This document shows positions 36,120 to 44,023 of a DNA stretch of 64,000 nucleotides, piece after piece. Source of the stretch: CALAGB01 sp963713965 (GTDB taxonomy: Bacteria > Chloroflexota > Chloroflexia > Thermomicrobiales > Thermomicrobiaceae); assembly GCA_963713965.1 (NCBI GenBank), contig OY970217.1:1798001-1862000 (forward strand), written 5' to 3'. Within the stretch, counting starts at the first letter, position 1. Each line of letters starts with the position of its first letter. Made by a program: the position numbers and the translations under genes. Below the pieces are notes generated by a model that worked only from the letters and a program-made list of their open reading frames with translations, made no database searches and was not told the DNA's origin.

Positions 36120-36841
36120 CGATCGCTTTCCACCGGATACCAGCTGTGTCGCGCGAGCACCGCGTGATCGCTACCGGCATCGACCGTGGCGTCAGAGCCG
36201 CGGAATTTCGATGGCGATCGTTGTCATCCGGTTCTAACAGATCGGCGCCCGGCCGTCATCCACGCGTCCACGCGGCATTGGATTTCGACACGCATGTCCA
36301 AGTCGGCACGTACACTGTTGGCATTCTCCGCGTTTACCATTGTCAGTCTGGCAATCTGTTCACGCTTATCGCCTACTTCAGATCCTGTACACGCCTCCCA
36401 GCGGTACTAATTACGACCAGTTCATCGCCGTGGTATTGCGTACCTACGCACCTCTATGCGACAATGACGGCAACTCTTGGCAGCGGTGATTGAACGACCG
36501 GTCGGGAACGTTGCATACATGTGACGACCCTGCCCGAATGTCAATATGGTGGACGCGGGTTTCGAACCGTTCTGCGCGGAACGGTCAGCTAGCCGAAAAT
36601 TGCGTTGTTGGATCGAATCCCGTGTAGCGTTCGCGTCATCGTAGAACCGTGACGCGGATCTTGGATCCGCCCGCCATTGCCAGTGGTTGTCAGGTTTCGA
36701 CGCACATCTGGTGGATCTCAAATCGGATCGGTAACGGTCGCGGATACGGGTCATCAACCGGATTCGATGAATCGGGTCGTCGGTGTGCTTTGCGTCTGTT
36801 TCCGTCAGGTCGTTTGCCCTCAGAGAAAGGAGGTGGCAACG
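36120..36841. other. Long non-coding stretch upstream of the micropeptide cluster
   Basis: About 720 nt without a normal gene. Visible structures: hairpin ACCGTTC-TGCGCG-GAACGGT (36566-36585), hairpin GCGGATC-TTG-GATCCGC (36654-36670), and an imperfect palindrome around CCGGATTC-GAT-GAATCGGG (about 36759-36777). They lie within 300 nt of the first micropeptide gene and may be leader, attenuator or terminator elements. One doubtful short reading frame at 36294 is listed separately. Confidence 0.5.
36294..36410 (+). CDS. Doubtful 38-residue lipoprotein-like ORF
   Basis: The frame starts MSKSARTLLAFSAFTIV and continues SLAICSRLSPTS, which looks like a lipoprotein signal with the lipobox LAIC, then stops after 38 codons. 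Another frame directly after it reads YTPPSGTNYDQFIAVVLRT to a TGA at about 36490, so this may be a frameshifted remnant of a longer secreted protein. No good ribosome-binding site. Weak. Confidence 0.25.
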   Translation: MSKSARTLLAFSAFTIVSLAICSRLSPTSDPVHASQRY

Positions 36842-36922
36842 GTGCCGTGGGATTATGCGTTCGAGTTCATCCGCCAGATGTGGTGCAGCTTCTACCAGCT
36901 GTTTGGTCTTGGGTCGAGGTGA
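36842..36922 (+). CDS. Tandem micropeptide 1 (26 residues, core AFEFIRQMWC)
   Basis: GTG start at 36842 with a near-perfect ribosome site AAAGGAGGTG (36826-36835), 8 nt from GGAGG to the start. Product is MPWDYAFEF then IRQMWCSFYQLF with tail GLGSR. Of the first 21 residues, 14 are identical in all three peptides of the cluster, while 7 of 11 conserved degenerate codons differ silently between copies, so the protein sequence is what is kept. Strongly aromatic and amphipathic, one Cys, no signal peptide. I know no matching family. The same frame is open upstream from 36677 but that part is not shared, so the short form is preferred. Confidence 0.8.
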   Translation: MPWDYAFEFIRQMWCSFYQLFGLGSR

Positions 36923-37063
36923 GCCATAGGGATCAGCGCTGGAATCGCGGTTGATCCGGTAGTGGACCGGGTTCCCGATTCGTGGTTACTCAAGGCATTC
37001 AATCGTTACGTGATCGATGGCTCCGCCGCCATGGGGCCACAACAAGGAAAGGTGGTTACCCCA

Positions 37064-37144
37064 ATGCCGATAGATTGGGCGTTCGAATTCATACGTCAGA
37101 TGTGGTGCAGCTTTTACCAACTGTTCGACTTTATCGTCCCCTAA
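37064..37144 (+). CDS. Tandem micropeptide 2 (26 residues)
   Basis: ATG at 37064 preceded by AAGGAAAGGTGG (37044-37055). Product MPIDWAFEF then IRQMWCSFYQLF with tail DFIVP. Start is 222 nt after that of micropeptide 1, although the intervening DNA is not alike. Same core with silent codon changes (for example CGT for CGC, GAA for GAG, CAA for CAG). The C-terminal tail is hydrophobic here and basic in copy 1, so tails vary while the core is fixed. Confidence 0.8.
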   Translation: MPIDWAFEFIRQMWCSFYQLFDFIVP

Positions 37145-37185
37145 GCTGATCGCACCGTGATCAACATAGGCTTCTCAGCATGAGT

Positions 37186-37201
37186 CGGACGTCGCCGTCC
37201 G
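37186..37201. other. Hairpin between micropeptides 2 and 3
   Basis: Perfect 6-bp stem CGGACG / CGTCCG with a TCGC loop. No T-run follows, so it is more likely an mRNA stabilising or pausing element than a terminator. Confidence 0.35.
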
Positions 37202-37287
37202 GTTCATGTGCAGTCGGAGAAGAACGGTTGCGGATGCCATGTATCCGGGTATCCGTCGAATTGACGAGACGTGAGGAGGTGAGACAG

Positions 37288-37362
37288 ATGCCAATCGATT
37301 ATGCATTCGAGTTCGTTCGTCAGATGTGGTGTTTCTTGTTCCAGTTGCTCGGACCTGCCTAG
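37288..37362 (+). CDS. Tandem micropeptide 3 (24 residues)
   Basis: ATG at 37288 with GAGGAGGTGA upstream, GGAGG at 37275-37279, 8 nt from the start. Product MPIDYAFEF then VRQMWCFLFQLL with tail GPA. Start is 224 nt after copy 2. Conservative replacements only: Ile to Val, Ser-Phe-Tyr to Phe-Leu-Phe, Phe to Leu. A terminator follows 36 nt after the stop, closing a three-gene unit. Confidence 0.8.
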   Translation: MPIDYAFEFVRQMWCFLFQLLGPA

Positions 37363-37740
37363 AATCGGCAGTCGAACAGCACCAGGTAGCGCTGATCTGA
37401 GCTGGGAGTGCCGCAGTGTGCTCCCAGTTCGTTTTGGTTCGCGCAAACGTGGCACGAGACACTCGATTGACCAGTGACCGCAGTCGCGGTTCTTCGATCG
37501 TTCACACACGAACCTCCAGAACTCAGCACGCACCGATTGTGAGCCAAGTCTCGACCTCATTTGTGAACCTCCACCGTGGCACCGAACCGACCGACCAAGA
37601 ATGTCGCGGTACTGCAACGTCAGCATGCAAACGTCCACACCCCTGATATGCGCGGAGATCTATCTTGCTCATGGGAACCCCGATGCCGTGGTTCGTCCGG
37701 CGTCTCGGGATGCGCGATGTTCCCAATAAGGAGGCCCGAG
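37363..37740. other. Intergenic region between the micropeptide cluster and the chagasin-like gene
   Basis: 378 nt. Holds the terminator at 37399-37437 and nothing else that I can support as a gene. The last bases (AAGGAGG at about 37727) are the ribosome site of the next gene. Confidence 0.5.
37399..37437 (+). terminator. Probable terminator of the micropeptide unit
   Basis: Stem GAGCTGGGAG (37399-37408) / CTCCCAGTTC (37421-37430), ten pairs with one G-U, loop of 12 nt, then GTTTTGG. The T-run is short, so efficiency may be moderate. Confidence 0.65.
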
Positions 37741-38139
37741 ATGTTTCGCGTACGCGTCGCGTTTCTCACCACGTTCATCCTCATTCTGATCGCTGGGGGG
37801 TGCACCACGAACGGCAAGGAGACCAAGCAGATCGGTACAAAGGACGCCGGTAAGACGATCAGCCTGAGCGTTGGCGACACCATCGAGGTGGCTCTGGAGG
37901 GCAATCCCACCACCGGCTATAACTGGGAGGCCGCCAATCTGGACATATCGATCCTCAAGCAAGTTGGCGACGTCGCCTACACGCCCGAAAGCTCGGCAGT
38001 TGGGGCGCCTGGTCAGGTGGTGCTGCGCTTCGAGGCGGTTGGTTCAGGAGAGACGGCGTTGCAGCTGATCTATCACCGTTCGTTTGAGACCGGCGTCGCG
38101 CCACTCCAGACCTTCGAGGTGACCGTGCAGGTCGACTAA
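37741..38139 (+). CDS. Chagasin-like (MEROPS I42) protease inhibitor lipoprotein
   Basis: 132 residues, ATG at 37741 behind AAGGAGG. Lipoprotein signal with lipobox AGGC (LILIAGGC, Cys about 21). The mature part has the chagasin loop NPTTGYNWEA, followed by VGAPGQVVLRFEA and TALQLIYHRSFE, which correspond to the three cysteine-protease-binding loops. Anchored outside the cell, where it would block papain-type proteases. Single gene. Confidence 0.88.
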   Translation: MFRVRVAFLTTFILILIAGGCTTNGKETKQIGTKDAGKTISLSVGDTIEVALEGNPTTGYNWEAANLDISILKQVGDVAYTPESSAVGAPGQVVLRFEAVGSGETALQLIYHRSFETGVAPLQTFEVTVQVD

Positions 38140-38161
38140 ATATTGCTGGATGAGCGACGAC

Positions 38162-38869
38162 TCATGGCGAGAGGCGCTCGATGCTCCAGGATCCGTCGGG
38201 CTGCAAGGTGTAGCGCAGGCGATCGTGCAGCCGGTTCGGTCGGCCTTGCCAGAACTCTATCGAAGTCGGCACGACGCGAAACCCGCCCCAGTAGGCGGGC
38301 AAGGGAACCTCGTCCTCCCGATATTCTTCTTCCAGAACCTTCAACCGCTCCTCGAGCCATTCGCGATTGGGGATGACCTGGCTCTGGCGCGAAACGGAGG
38401 CGCCGAGTTGACTCCCGTGCGGTCGGCTGTGGAAATAGGCGTCCGACTCTTCTGGTGACGTGCGCTGAACCGTCCCGTTGATGCGGATCTGGCGGCCGAG
38501 CCTGGCCCAATGGAAGAGCAACGCCGCGTGGGGGTTCTCGCTGAGCTCACGCCCCTTCTGACTCTCATAGTTTGAGTAGAAGACAAAACCGCGTTCGTCG
38601 AACCCCTTGAGCAGCACCGTGCGCGCCGAGGGGACGCCGTCTGGCGTGGCGGTCGCCAGTGTCATGGCGTTGACCTCAATGCCCCCCTCACCCGAATCCA
38701 TGACCTCTTCCATCCAGAGCGTGAACTGCTCGAACGGATTCTCGTGCACATCCGACTCATCGAGCGAGCGATTATCGTGCTCGCGTCTGATGTGAGCGAG
38801 TGGAAGGTTTGATCGCAAGGGACTGCTCATGCCTGGTTTCACCATCTCCCTCTTCAGCACGTCATCCGT
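38162..38869 (-). CDS. pdxH: Pyridoxamine 5'-phosphate oxidase
   Basis: About 235 residues from ATG at 38869 (the frame stays open upstream, but into the kynU promoter side). Makes pyridoxal phosphate from the pyridoxine or pyridoxamine phosphate, with FMN. Seen: SARTVLLKGFDERGFVFYSN, SQKGRELSENPHAALLFHW, GRQIRINGTVQR, SRPHGSQLGASVSRQSQ, and the C-terminal FWQGRPNRLHDRLRY with the substrate-binding Arg residues. Divergent from kynureninase, a PLP enzyme, across 199 nt. Confidence 0.94.
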   Translation of the reverse strand, partial: TDDVLKREMVKPGMSSPLRSNLPLAHIRREHDNRSLDESDVHENPFEQFTLWMEEVMDSGEGGIEVNAMTLATATPDGVPSARTVLLKGFDERGFVFYSNYESQKGRELSENPHAALLFHWARLGRQIRINGTVQRTSPEESDAYFHSRPHGSQLGASVSRQSQVIPNREWLEERLKVLEEEYREDEVPLPAYWGGFRVVPTSIEFWQGRPNRLHDRLRYTLQPDGSWSIERLSP

Positions 38870-39068
38870 CATCGCAGCGGCCACAAGCCGCGTCCGGCGC
38901 TCTGTCATCCTACTCCAGTTTCGATGGCGCGGGAATCTCTGGCGGCGTTCAGATTCCGGCCTCGGATCGGTATGATAGGCTGATCGCGCTTGACACCGAA
39001 TGACACGATTGCCGCGATCGCGGCCCAGTGCCGATCCAAGGAAAACGATAGCCGAGACGGAGACGTGC

Positions 39069-40373
39069 ATGCCTGAATCTCCCGCCGATCTTCAATTCAC
39101 CAGCGAAGCCCATGCCCGCGAGCTCGACGAGCGCGATCCCTTGGCTCGCTTCCGCGGACGCTTCTACGTACCGCCAGGAACCATCTACATGGACGGCAAT
39201 TCGCTCGGCCTCCTCTCGAAGGACGCCGAAGAGGCGGTCATCAAGACGCTGGGGGATTGGAAGAACCTGGGCATCGACGGTTGGCTGAAGGCCGATCCCG
39301 CCTGGTTCTACCTGGGCGAGGAAATGGGGGCACAGAGCGCTGCGTTGGTCGGTGCCGAGCGGGACGAGGTGATCGTCACCGGCACGACCACCGTCAACCT
39401 GCACAATCTGGTAGCCACCTTCTACCGGCCGGAGGGTAAACGCCGCAAGATCGTGGCGACCTCACTCGACTTCCCCTCCGATGTCTACGCTCTGGGCAGC
39501 CAGATCGCGCTGCGCGGCGGCAACCCGGAAGAGGACCTGGTGCTGGTGGAGAGCCGCGACGGCCGCACCATCGATGAAGACGACGTCATCGCCGCCATGA
39601 CCGATGAGGTCGCGCTGGTCCTGATGCCCTCCGTCTTCTATCGCTCGGGCCAACTCTTCGACATCGAGAAGCTCACCGCCGCCGCCAATGCACGCGGCAT
39701 CCCGATCGGCTATGACTGCGCACACTCGGCCGGGGTCATTCCCCACAAGTTCGATAAATGGGGCGTCGATTTCGCCTTCTGGTGCAACTACAAATACCTG
39801 AATTCCGGCCCCGGCAGCGTCGGTAGCCTCTATGTCAACCGCAAGCACTTCGACAAGCTGCCCGGTCTGACCGGATGGTGGGGCTACGAGAAACAGCGCC
39901 AGTTCGACATGCTGCACTCCTGGGAGGGCGCCGCCGGCGCCGGTGCCTGGCAGATCAGCACCATCCCGGTTCTCTCCTCGGCGCCACTGATCGGCTCGCT
40001 GCGCATAATGAGCGAGGCCGGGATCGACCGCATTCGGGAGAAGTCGCTGGCCCAAACCGAGTACTTGATGGAGATGATTGAGCGCTCCGGCCTGACCGGC
40101 CCTGCCTACGGCTATCACATCGGCACGCCGCGCGATCCGGAGCGGCGCGGTGGGCACGTTGCAGTCGAGCACGAGCATGGCACACAGATCGCCCGGGCGC
40201 TCAAGGCGCGCAACGTCATTCCCGATTTCCGGCCACCGAACATCGTACGTCTGGCACCGATCGCCCTCTACACCTCCTATCACGAGCTGTGGCAGGTGGT
40301 GCAGCAGCTGCGCGAGATCATCAACTCCGGCGAGTTCCAGCAGCTCGAAGCCGGACGAGAAATCGTCGCCTGA
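39069..40373 (+). CDS. kynU: Kynureninase
   Basis: About 434 residues from ATG at 39069. PLP-dependent cleavage of kynurenine or 3-hydroxykynurenine to anthranilates and alanine. Seen: YMDGNSLGLLSKDAEEAV, VIVTGTTTVNLHN, LDFPSDVYAL (FPSD motif), YDCAHSAGV (PLP-binding Asp), and WCNYKYLNSGPGSVG with the PLP Lys. GNAT gene follows 3 nt after the stop. No other tryptophan-catabolism gene lies nearby, and pdxH stands divergent. Confidence 0.94.
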   Translation: MPESPADLQFTSEAHARELDERDPLARFRGRFYVPPGTIYMDGNSLGLLSKDAEEAVIKTLGDWKNLGIDGWLKADPAWFYLGEEMGAQSAALVGAERDEVIVTGTTTVNLHNLVATFYRPEGKRRKIVATSLDFPSDVYALGSQIALRGGNPEEDLVLVESRDGRTIDEDDVIAAMTDEVALVLMPSVFYRSGQLFDIEKLTAAANARGIPIGYDCAHSAGVIPHKFDKWGVDFAFWCNYKYLNSGPGSVGSLYVNRKHFDKLPGLTGWWGYEKQRQFDMLHSWEGAAGAGAWQISTIPVLSSAPLIGSLRIMSEAGIDRIREKSLAQTEYLMEMIERSGLTGPAYGYHIGTPRDPERRGGHVAVEHEHGTQIARALKARNVIPDFRPPNIVRLAPIALYTSYHELWQVVQQLREIINSGEFQQLEAGREIVA

Positions 40374-40376
40374 ACC

Positions 40377-41321
40377 ATGTCGACGCGCCTCGCCTCGCCT
40401 GCCGATGATGGCTTAGGCGGAGACGTCCACTACCGCCGTGGGACGCTAGCCGACATGCGGGCCGCGAATGCCGTATCCGAGAGCGCGTTCGACGACCTTG
40501 CGCGGCGCAACGGCTGGAGCGACGACGAGCCAATCGATGAGGCGGGCCTGGAGCGAGAGTTCGAGGCGCAGCGCACGCTCTACGAGCACCTGACGGAGAC
40601 GGCCGAGCAGTTCTGGGTTGCAGAACTCGGCGGTGAAATCGTCGGAATGGCCCGCTCCACGTTGCGGGATGGTCTGCGCCAACTGACCGAGCTCTTCGTG
40701 GCGCCCGACGCGCAATCGACCGGCATCGGCGCGGAGTTGCTGCGCCTCACGTTCCCGATCGACGGGGCAAACAACCGCTGCATTCTGGCCACGCCAGATC
40801 TTCCCGCGCTGGCCATGTACCTCAAGACAGGCGTCTCGATCCGCTTCCCCAACTACGGCTTCGAACGAGCACCGGAGCCGATCTCGATACCGACCGATCT
40901 GTCGTTCGAACAAATGACGGTCGGCCCGGACGTGCTGGAAGCGCTGGGCCGCATCGATGATGACGTGCTCGGCCATCGGCGAGAGGTCGACCATCAATGG
41001 CTGCTGTCCGACCGGAAGGGTTTTCTCTATCGACGCAACGGTGACGTGGTCGGCTACGGCTACACGGGCGAGAAAGACGGTCCGTTCGCGCTGCTCGATC
41101 CGGCCGATTTCCCCGCCGTACTGGCGCATGCGGAGTCGCTCTCTGCAGCCGAAGGGCGCGATTCATTCAGCGTCGTCGTGCCCATGGTCAACGAATCCGC
41201 AGTGCGCTACCTGCTCGGGCGCGGCTTCCGCCTTGATCCCTTCTTCTCCTATCTGATGAGCGATTCACCCTTTGGCCGGTTCGCGTGTTATATCGAGACG
41301 ACACCGACCTTCTTTCTTTAA
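40377..41321 (+). CDS. GNAT acetyltransferase, two-domain
   Basis: 314 residues. N-terminal GNAT-like domain with VAELGGEIVGMARSTLRDG and LFVAPDAQSTGIGAELLRL (the acetyl-CoA pyrophosphate loop as QSTGIG). A second, less typical GNAT-like half follows (GDVVGYGYTGEKDGPF). Begins 3 nt after kynU, so probably cotranscribed. Acceptor unknown. Confidence 0.82.
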   Translation: MSTRLASPADDGLGGDVHYRRGTLADMRAANAVSESAFDDLARRNGWSDDEPIDEAGLEREFEAQRTLYEHLTETAEQFWVAELGGEIVGMARSTLRDGLRQLTELFVAPDAQSTGIGAELLRLTFPIDGANNRCILATPDLPALAMYLKTGVSIRFPNYGFERAPEPISIPTDLSFEQMTVGPDVLEALGRIDDDVLGHRREVDHQWLLSDRKGFLYRRNGDVVGYGYTGEKDGPFALLDPADFPAVLAHAESLSAAEGRDSFSVVVPMVNESAVRYLLGRGFRLDPFFSYLMSDSPFGRFACYIETTPTFFL

Positions 41322-41379
41322 ATAGAAATAACCGCAAACCAGGTCGTGCTGGTGGACTATTCGATCTACGAAAGAGGAC

Positions 41380-41955
41380 GTGACCGTGACGACAGACGTG
41401 ATCCGCTGTTCCTGGGTCGGTAGCGACCCGTTGATGATCGCCTACCACGATGAGGAGTGGGGCGTCCCCTGCTACGACGACGATGAGCTCTTCGAGCGCC
41501 TGATGCTGGAGGGCTTTCAGGCCGGACTCTCCTGGTCGACCATCCTCAAGAAGCGAGAGAATTTCCAGCGCGCCTTCGACGCCTGGAACCCCCGCACCAT
41601 CGCCACCTACGGCGACGAGGAGATCGCCCGGCTGATGGGCGATCCCGGCATCGTGCGTAATCGCCTCAAGGTGAACGGCGCGGTCAAGAACGCACGTGCC
41701 TTCCTGGAAGTACAGCAAAAAGAAGGCGGCTTCTCCACCTACGTCTGGTCCTTCGTCGGTGGCGCGCCGCTCGATCGCCCCACACCGCAAGGCCCCGGCG
41801 ACGTCCCCTCCAGTACTCCTGAGTCGGACATCTTTTCGAAAGACCTCAAGAAGCGCGGCTTCACCTTCGTCGGCACCACCATCGTCTACGCCTTCATGCA
41901 GAGCGTGGGTATGGTCAACGATCACATGGTGGATTGCTTTTGCCGGGCGAGGTGA
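41380..41955 (+). CDS. tag: DNA-3-methyladenine glycosylase I
   Basis: 191 residues. Removes 3-methyladenine from alkylated DNA. Zinc-snap residues are present at both ends: RCSWVG with Cys and YHDEEWGVP with His, and NDHMVDCFCR at the C-terminus. LMLEGFQAGLSWSTILKKRENF is the active-site stretch with the catalytic Glu. Followed by the REP/RAYT element. Confidence 0.95.
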   Translation: MTVTTDVIRCSWVGSDPLMIAYHDEEWGVPCYDDDELFERLMLEGFQAGLSWSTILKKRENFQRAFDAWNPRTIATYGDEEIARLMGDPGIVRNRLKVNGAVKNARAFLEVQQKEGGFSTYVWSFVGGAPLDRPTPQGPGDVPSSTPESDIFSKDLKKRGFTFVGTTIVYAFMQSVGMVNDHMVDCFCRAR

Positions 41956-42062
41956 GGGGGTCGATGGCCCGCGTCAGCCTGGCGGATACCCAAGTCTCGA
42001 GATGGTGCCGTCGCACGTTCGCCCAGGGTTGATTGGTGGGTTAGGAATCGGATCGGCAAGCT

Positions 42063-42121
42063 GGCGAGGTTCACCCTGGGTTGAAAACCCAGGCTGTAAA
42101 GACGAAGCCCCTGAACGGGCT
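42063..42121. repeat. Left REP hairpins of the RAYT element
   Basis: Hairpin CCTGGGTT-GAA-AACCCAGG (42075-42093) and second hairpin AGCCC-CTGAAC-GGGCT (42106-42121), preceded by GGCGAGGTTCACC. The reverse complement of the right-hand block (42591-42638) is nearly the same sequence, so the transposase gene lies between two inverted REP-like units. Confidence 0.85.
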
Positions 42122-42138
42122 GGGTTAGGAGTGATCAG

Positions 42139-42540
42139 TTGTCACGATGGCGGCTGTATTACCACGTGGTCTGGGCAACGAGAGATCGTCAGCCGATCAT
42201 CACGACCGAGCGCGAGGAAACGGTACATCGATGTTTGCGTGAGACCGCCGAGCGTCATCAGATCAGCGTTCACGCCGTGGGTGGGATCGACGACCACGTT
42301 CACGTGGCGGTTTCAATTCCGGCAACGATGACTGTGGCTGATGCAATGCACCGAATCAAAGGCGCCAGCTCACGCTCCATCAACGAGATAGTGGGCGGAG
42401 GTTTCCAATGGCAGCCCGACTACAGCATCGACTCATTCTCCGAACGGCATCTCAACGCGGTGGTCAAGTACATCACCGATCAACGTCGACACCATTCCGA
42501 GGGCACAATCTGGGAACGAATTGAACTCGCACGTGACTGA
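42139..42540 (+). CDS. REP-associated tyrosine transposase (IS200/TnpA-like, RAYT)
   Basis: 133 residues from TTG at 42139. Y1 transposase fold: YYHVVWATRDRQPII, HUH-type motif as GIDDHVHVAVSI (His-x-His), and the catalytic Tyr in NAVVKYITDQRRHH. RAYTs nick single-stranded REP hairpins and spread REP sequences through genomes. Inverted REP blocks on both sides, at 42063-42121 and 42591-42638, support this over a plain IS200. Confidence 0.88.
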   Translation: MSRWRLYYHVVWATRDRQPIITTEREETVHRCLRETAERHQISVHAVGGIDDHVHVAVSIPATMTVADAMHRIKGASSRSINEIVGGGFQWQPDYSIDSFSERHLNAVVKYITDQRRHHSEGTIWERIELARD

Positions 42541-42590
42541 TTCATCACCACGACTAATGTCGTGTTGCTTCCCCATATACCGTGAAACTC

Positions 42591-42700
42591 AGCCCGTTTA
42601 GGGGCTTCGTGTAGGTCAGCCTGGGTTTTCAACCCAGGTTGAGCACCGAGCGCCTACCGATCTATCTCGTCAACCACCCTTCAACCCAGGTGAACGTCGC
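42591..42700. repeat. Right REP hairpins of the RAYT element
   Basis: AGCCC-GTTTAG-GGGCT (42591-42606) and CCTGGGTT-TTC-AACCCAGG (42620-42638), inverted relative to the left block. A further half-copy, TTCAACCCAGGTGAACGTCG at about 42678, mirrors CGAGGTTCACCCTGGGTTGAA at the left edge and probably marks the outer limit. The adjacent epimerase remnant ends at 42711. Confidence 0.8.
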
Positions 42701-42710
42701 CTGCGACCCC

Positions 42711-43689
42711 TCACTCCCCCTCCCGCAACCACTCCACATACTGCTCGATGCCGGTCTCGATGCGGTAGAGCGGCTCAAAATCGGTCTCGCGCCATATGCG
42801 GCTGTTGTCGAACGTGATTCGTCCCGAATCGGCCGAGAGGGGGACGTTGGCATCTTCCTCGTGCTCGACCCATTCGACCTGCGTCCCCGGCACGGCCGCT
42901 TCAACCGCCTTGATCATGCGTTCCTGCGATACCGGCTCTCCGGCCAGATTGAAGGTGTCGTGCTCCAGGATCGGCCGCGGTAAGAACGTGTGCGCGCACC
43001 CCGCGCGACGTCCATCGCGTGGATGAAGCTTTGGCTGATGTGTGGCGCGTTGGGCTTGAGCGTCTCGCCCGCCAGAGCCAGATGCGCGGCCTGATGCGGA
43101 GTCGACATGTTGATGCGGGCACCCGTCGGCCGCTCATAGGGACCGTAGACGGTGCCAGGCCGTACGATGCGCACGTCAATGCCGTAGTGCTCGACCGCCC
43201 AGTGGCACAGTCGCTCGGCCGTGATCTTTGAGAGGGGATACATGCGATCGCCGCGGTGCAGCGGACCATCCTCATCGAGGACATAGGTGGTGGCGTCGCG
43301 CCGCTCGTAGACCGAGACCGAGCTGAAATAGAGGAAGCGCTCGACGTCGTGTCGTCGCGGCGATTTGCAGCAGCGAGATGGTGCTGGCGGAATTCACATC
43401 CAGCACCAGGCGCGGGTCGGCCCGCTCCATCTCCAGGCTGGGCGTGATGGCCGAGGCATGCACCACGTGGGTCGGATTGATGCTCCTCAAACAGCCGGGA
43501 GAGTCCATCGACCTCGCGCACGTCCCCTTGCACGAAGGTGACGCGCTCCTGATCCGCACCAAGCTCGCGCAGCAGTCGCTCTTCCGGAGGATTGCGATCG
43601 AACGCGATCACCTCATCCCCTTGCTGAGCGAAATGCAGCACCAGATTGGAAGGAACGAACCCGGTCGCCCCGGTCAAGAAGATCTTCAT
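42711..43689 (-). pseudogene. NAD-dependent epimerase/dehydratase with several frame changes
   Basis: The N-terminus is a clear Rossmann start (MKIFLTGATGFVPSNLVLHF, VTFVQGDVREVDGL). The protein then continues in a second frame (THVVHASAITPSLEMERADP, LDVNSASTISLLQIA), a third (YPLSKITAERLCHWAVEHYG with the catalytic YxxxK, then VRPGTVYGPYERPTGARINM) and finally TDFEPLYRIETGIEQYVEWL up to 42711. At least three indels. Once a nucleotide-sugar epimerase-like enzyme; inactive if the indels are real. Lies next to the RAYT element. Confidence 0.8.
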
Positions 43690-44023
43690 TCACGCACCTC
43701 GCAGTATGTGTCTCCAGGCAGCAGTCAGTCGGTCAGTCTGTCGCAGTGTAGCGCGCGTCAGGGAGAGATAGACATTCACGTGCTCACCGAGAACCAATGA
43801 CTAGTGGACACATTCGCCAACGTCAACTCAAGCGCATCTGTTCATGATTACTTATGTGTTGACACAATTTCTCGGGCATCCTACCATCGTACTAGTTCAC
43901 AAGAGAATAAAGTACATCTCGGTTCACGCGGCAATCGGGTGAAGAGGAGAGGGATATTCCGCCGCAGGAGGATGTTGATTGCTCCACTCGGGGCAGTCTG
44001 AATGGGAGGAATTGAGGACGAAG
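43690..44023. other. Intergenic region with one promoter
   Basis: 334 nt. Holds the promoter at 43859-43887 and the ribosome site (GGGAGGAATTGAGGA) of the decayed secreted-protein gene at 44024. Nothing else supported. Confidence 0.5.
43859..43887 (+). promoter_or_regulatory. Sigma-70-type promoter before the decayed secreted-protein gene
   Basis: Consensus -35 TTGACA (43859-43864), 17-nt spacer, -10 TACCAT (43882-43887). It is upstream of 44024 in the same direction with about 136 nt of leader. Confidence 0.6.

Noticed and set aside
36541..36625. Possible tRNA-like stretch (TTCGAACC and GATCGAATCCC)
   Set aside because: No T-arm, anticodon arm or acceptor stem can be paired around either motif.
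36677..36841. Upstream extension of micropeptide 1 (and similar extensions of copies 2 and 3) as one 60-80 residue precursor
   Set aside because: The upstream parts of the three frames are unrelated to one another, and each conserved part has its own ribosome-binding site directly before it; the short form explains the data better.
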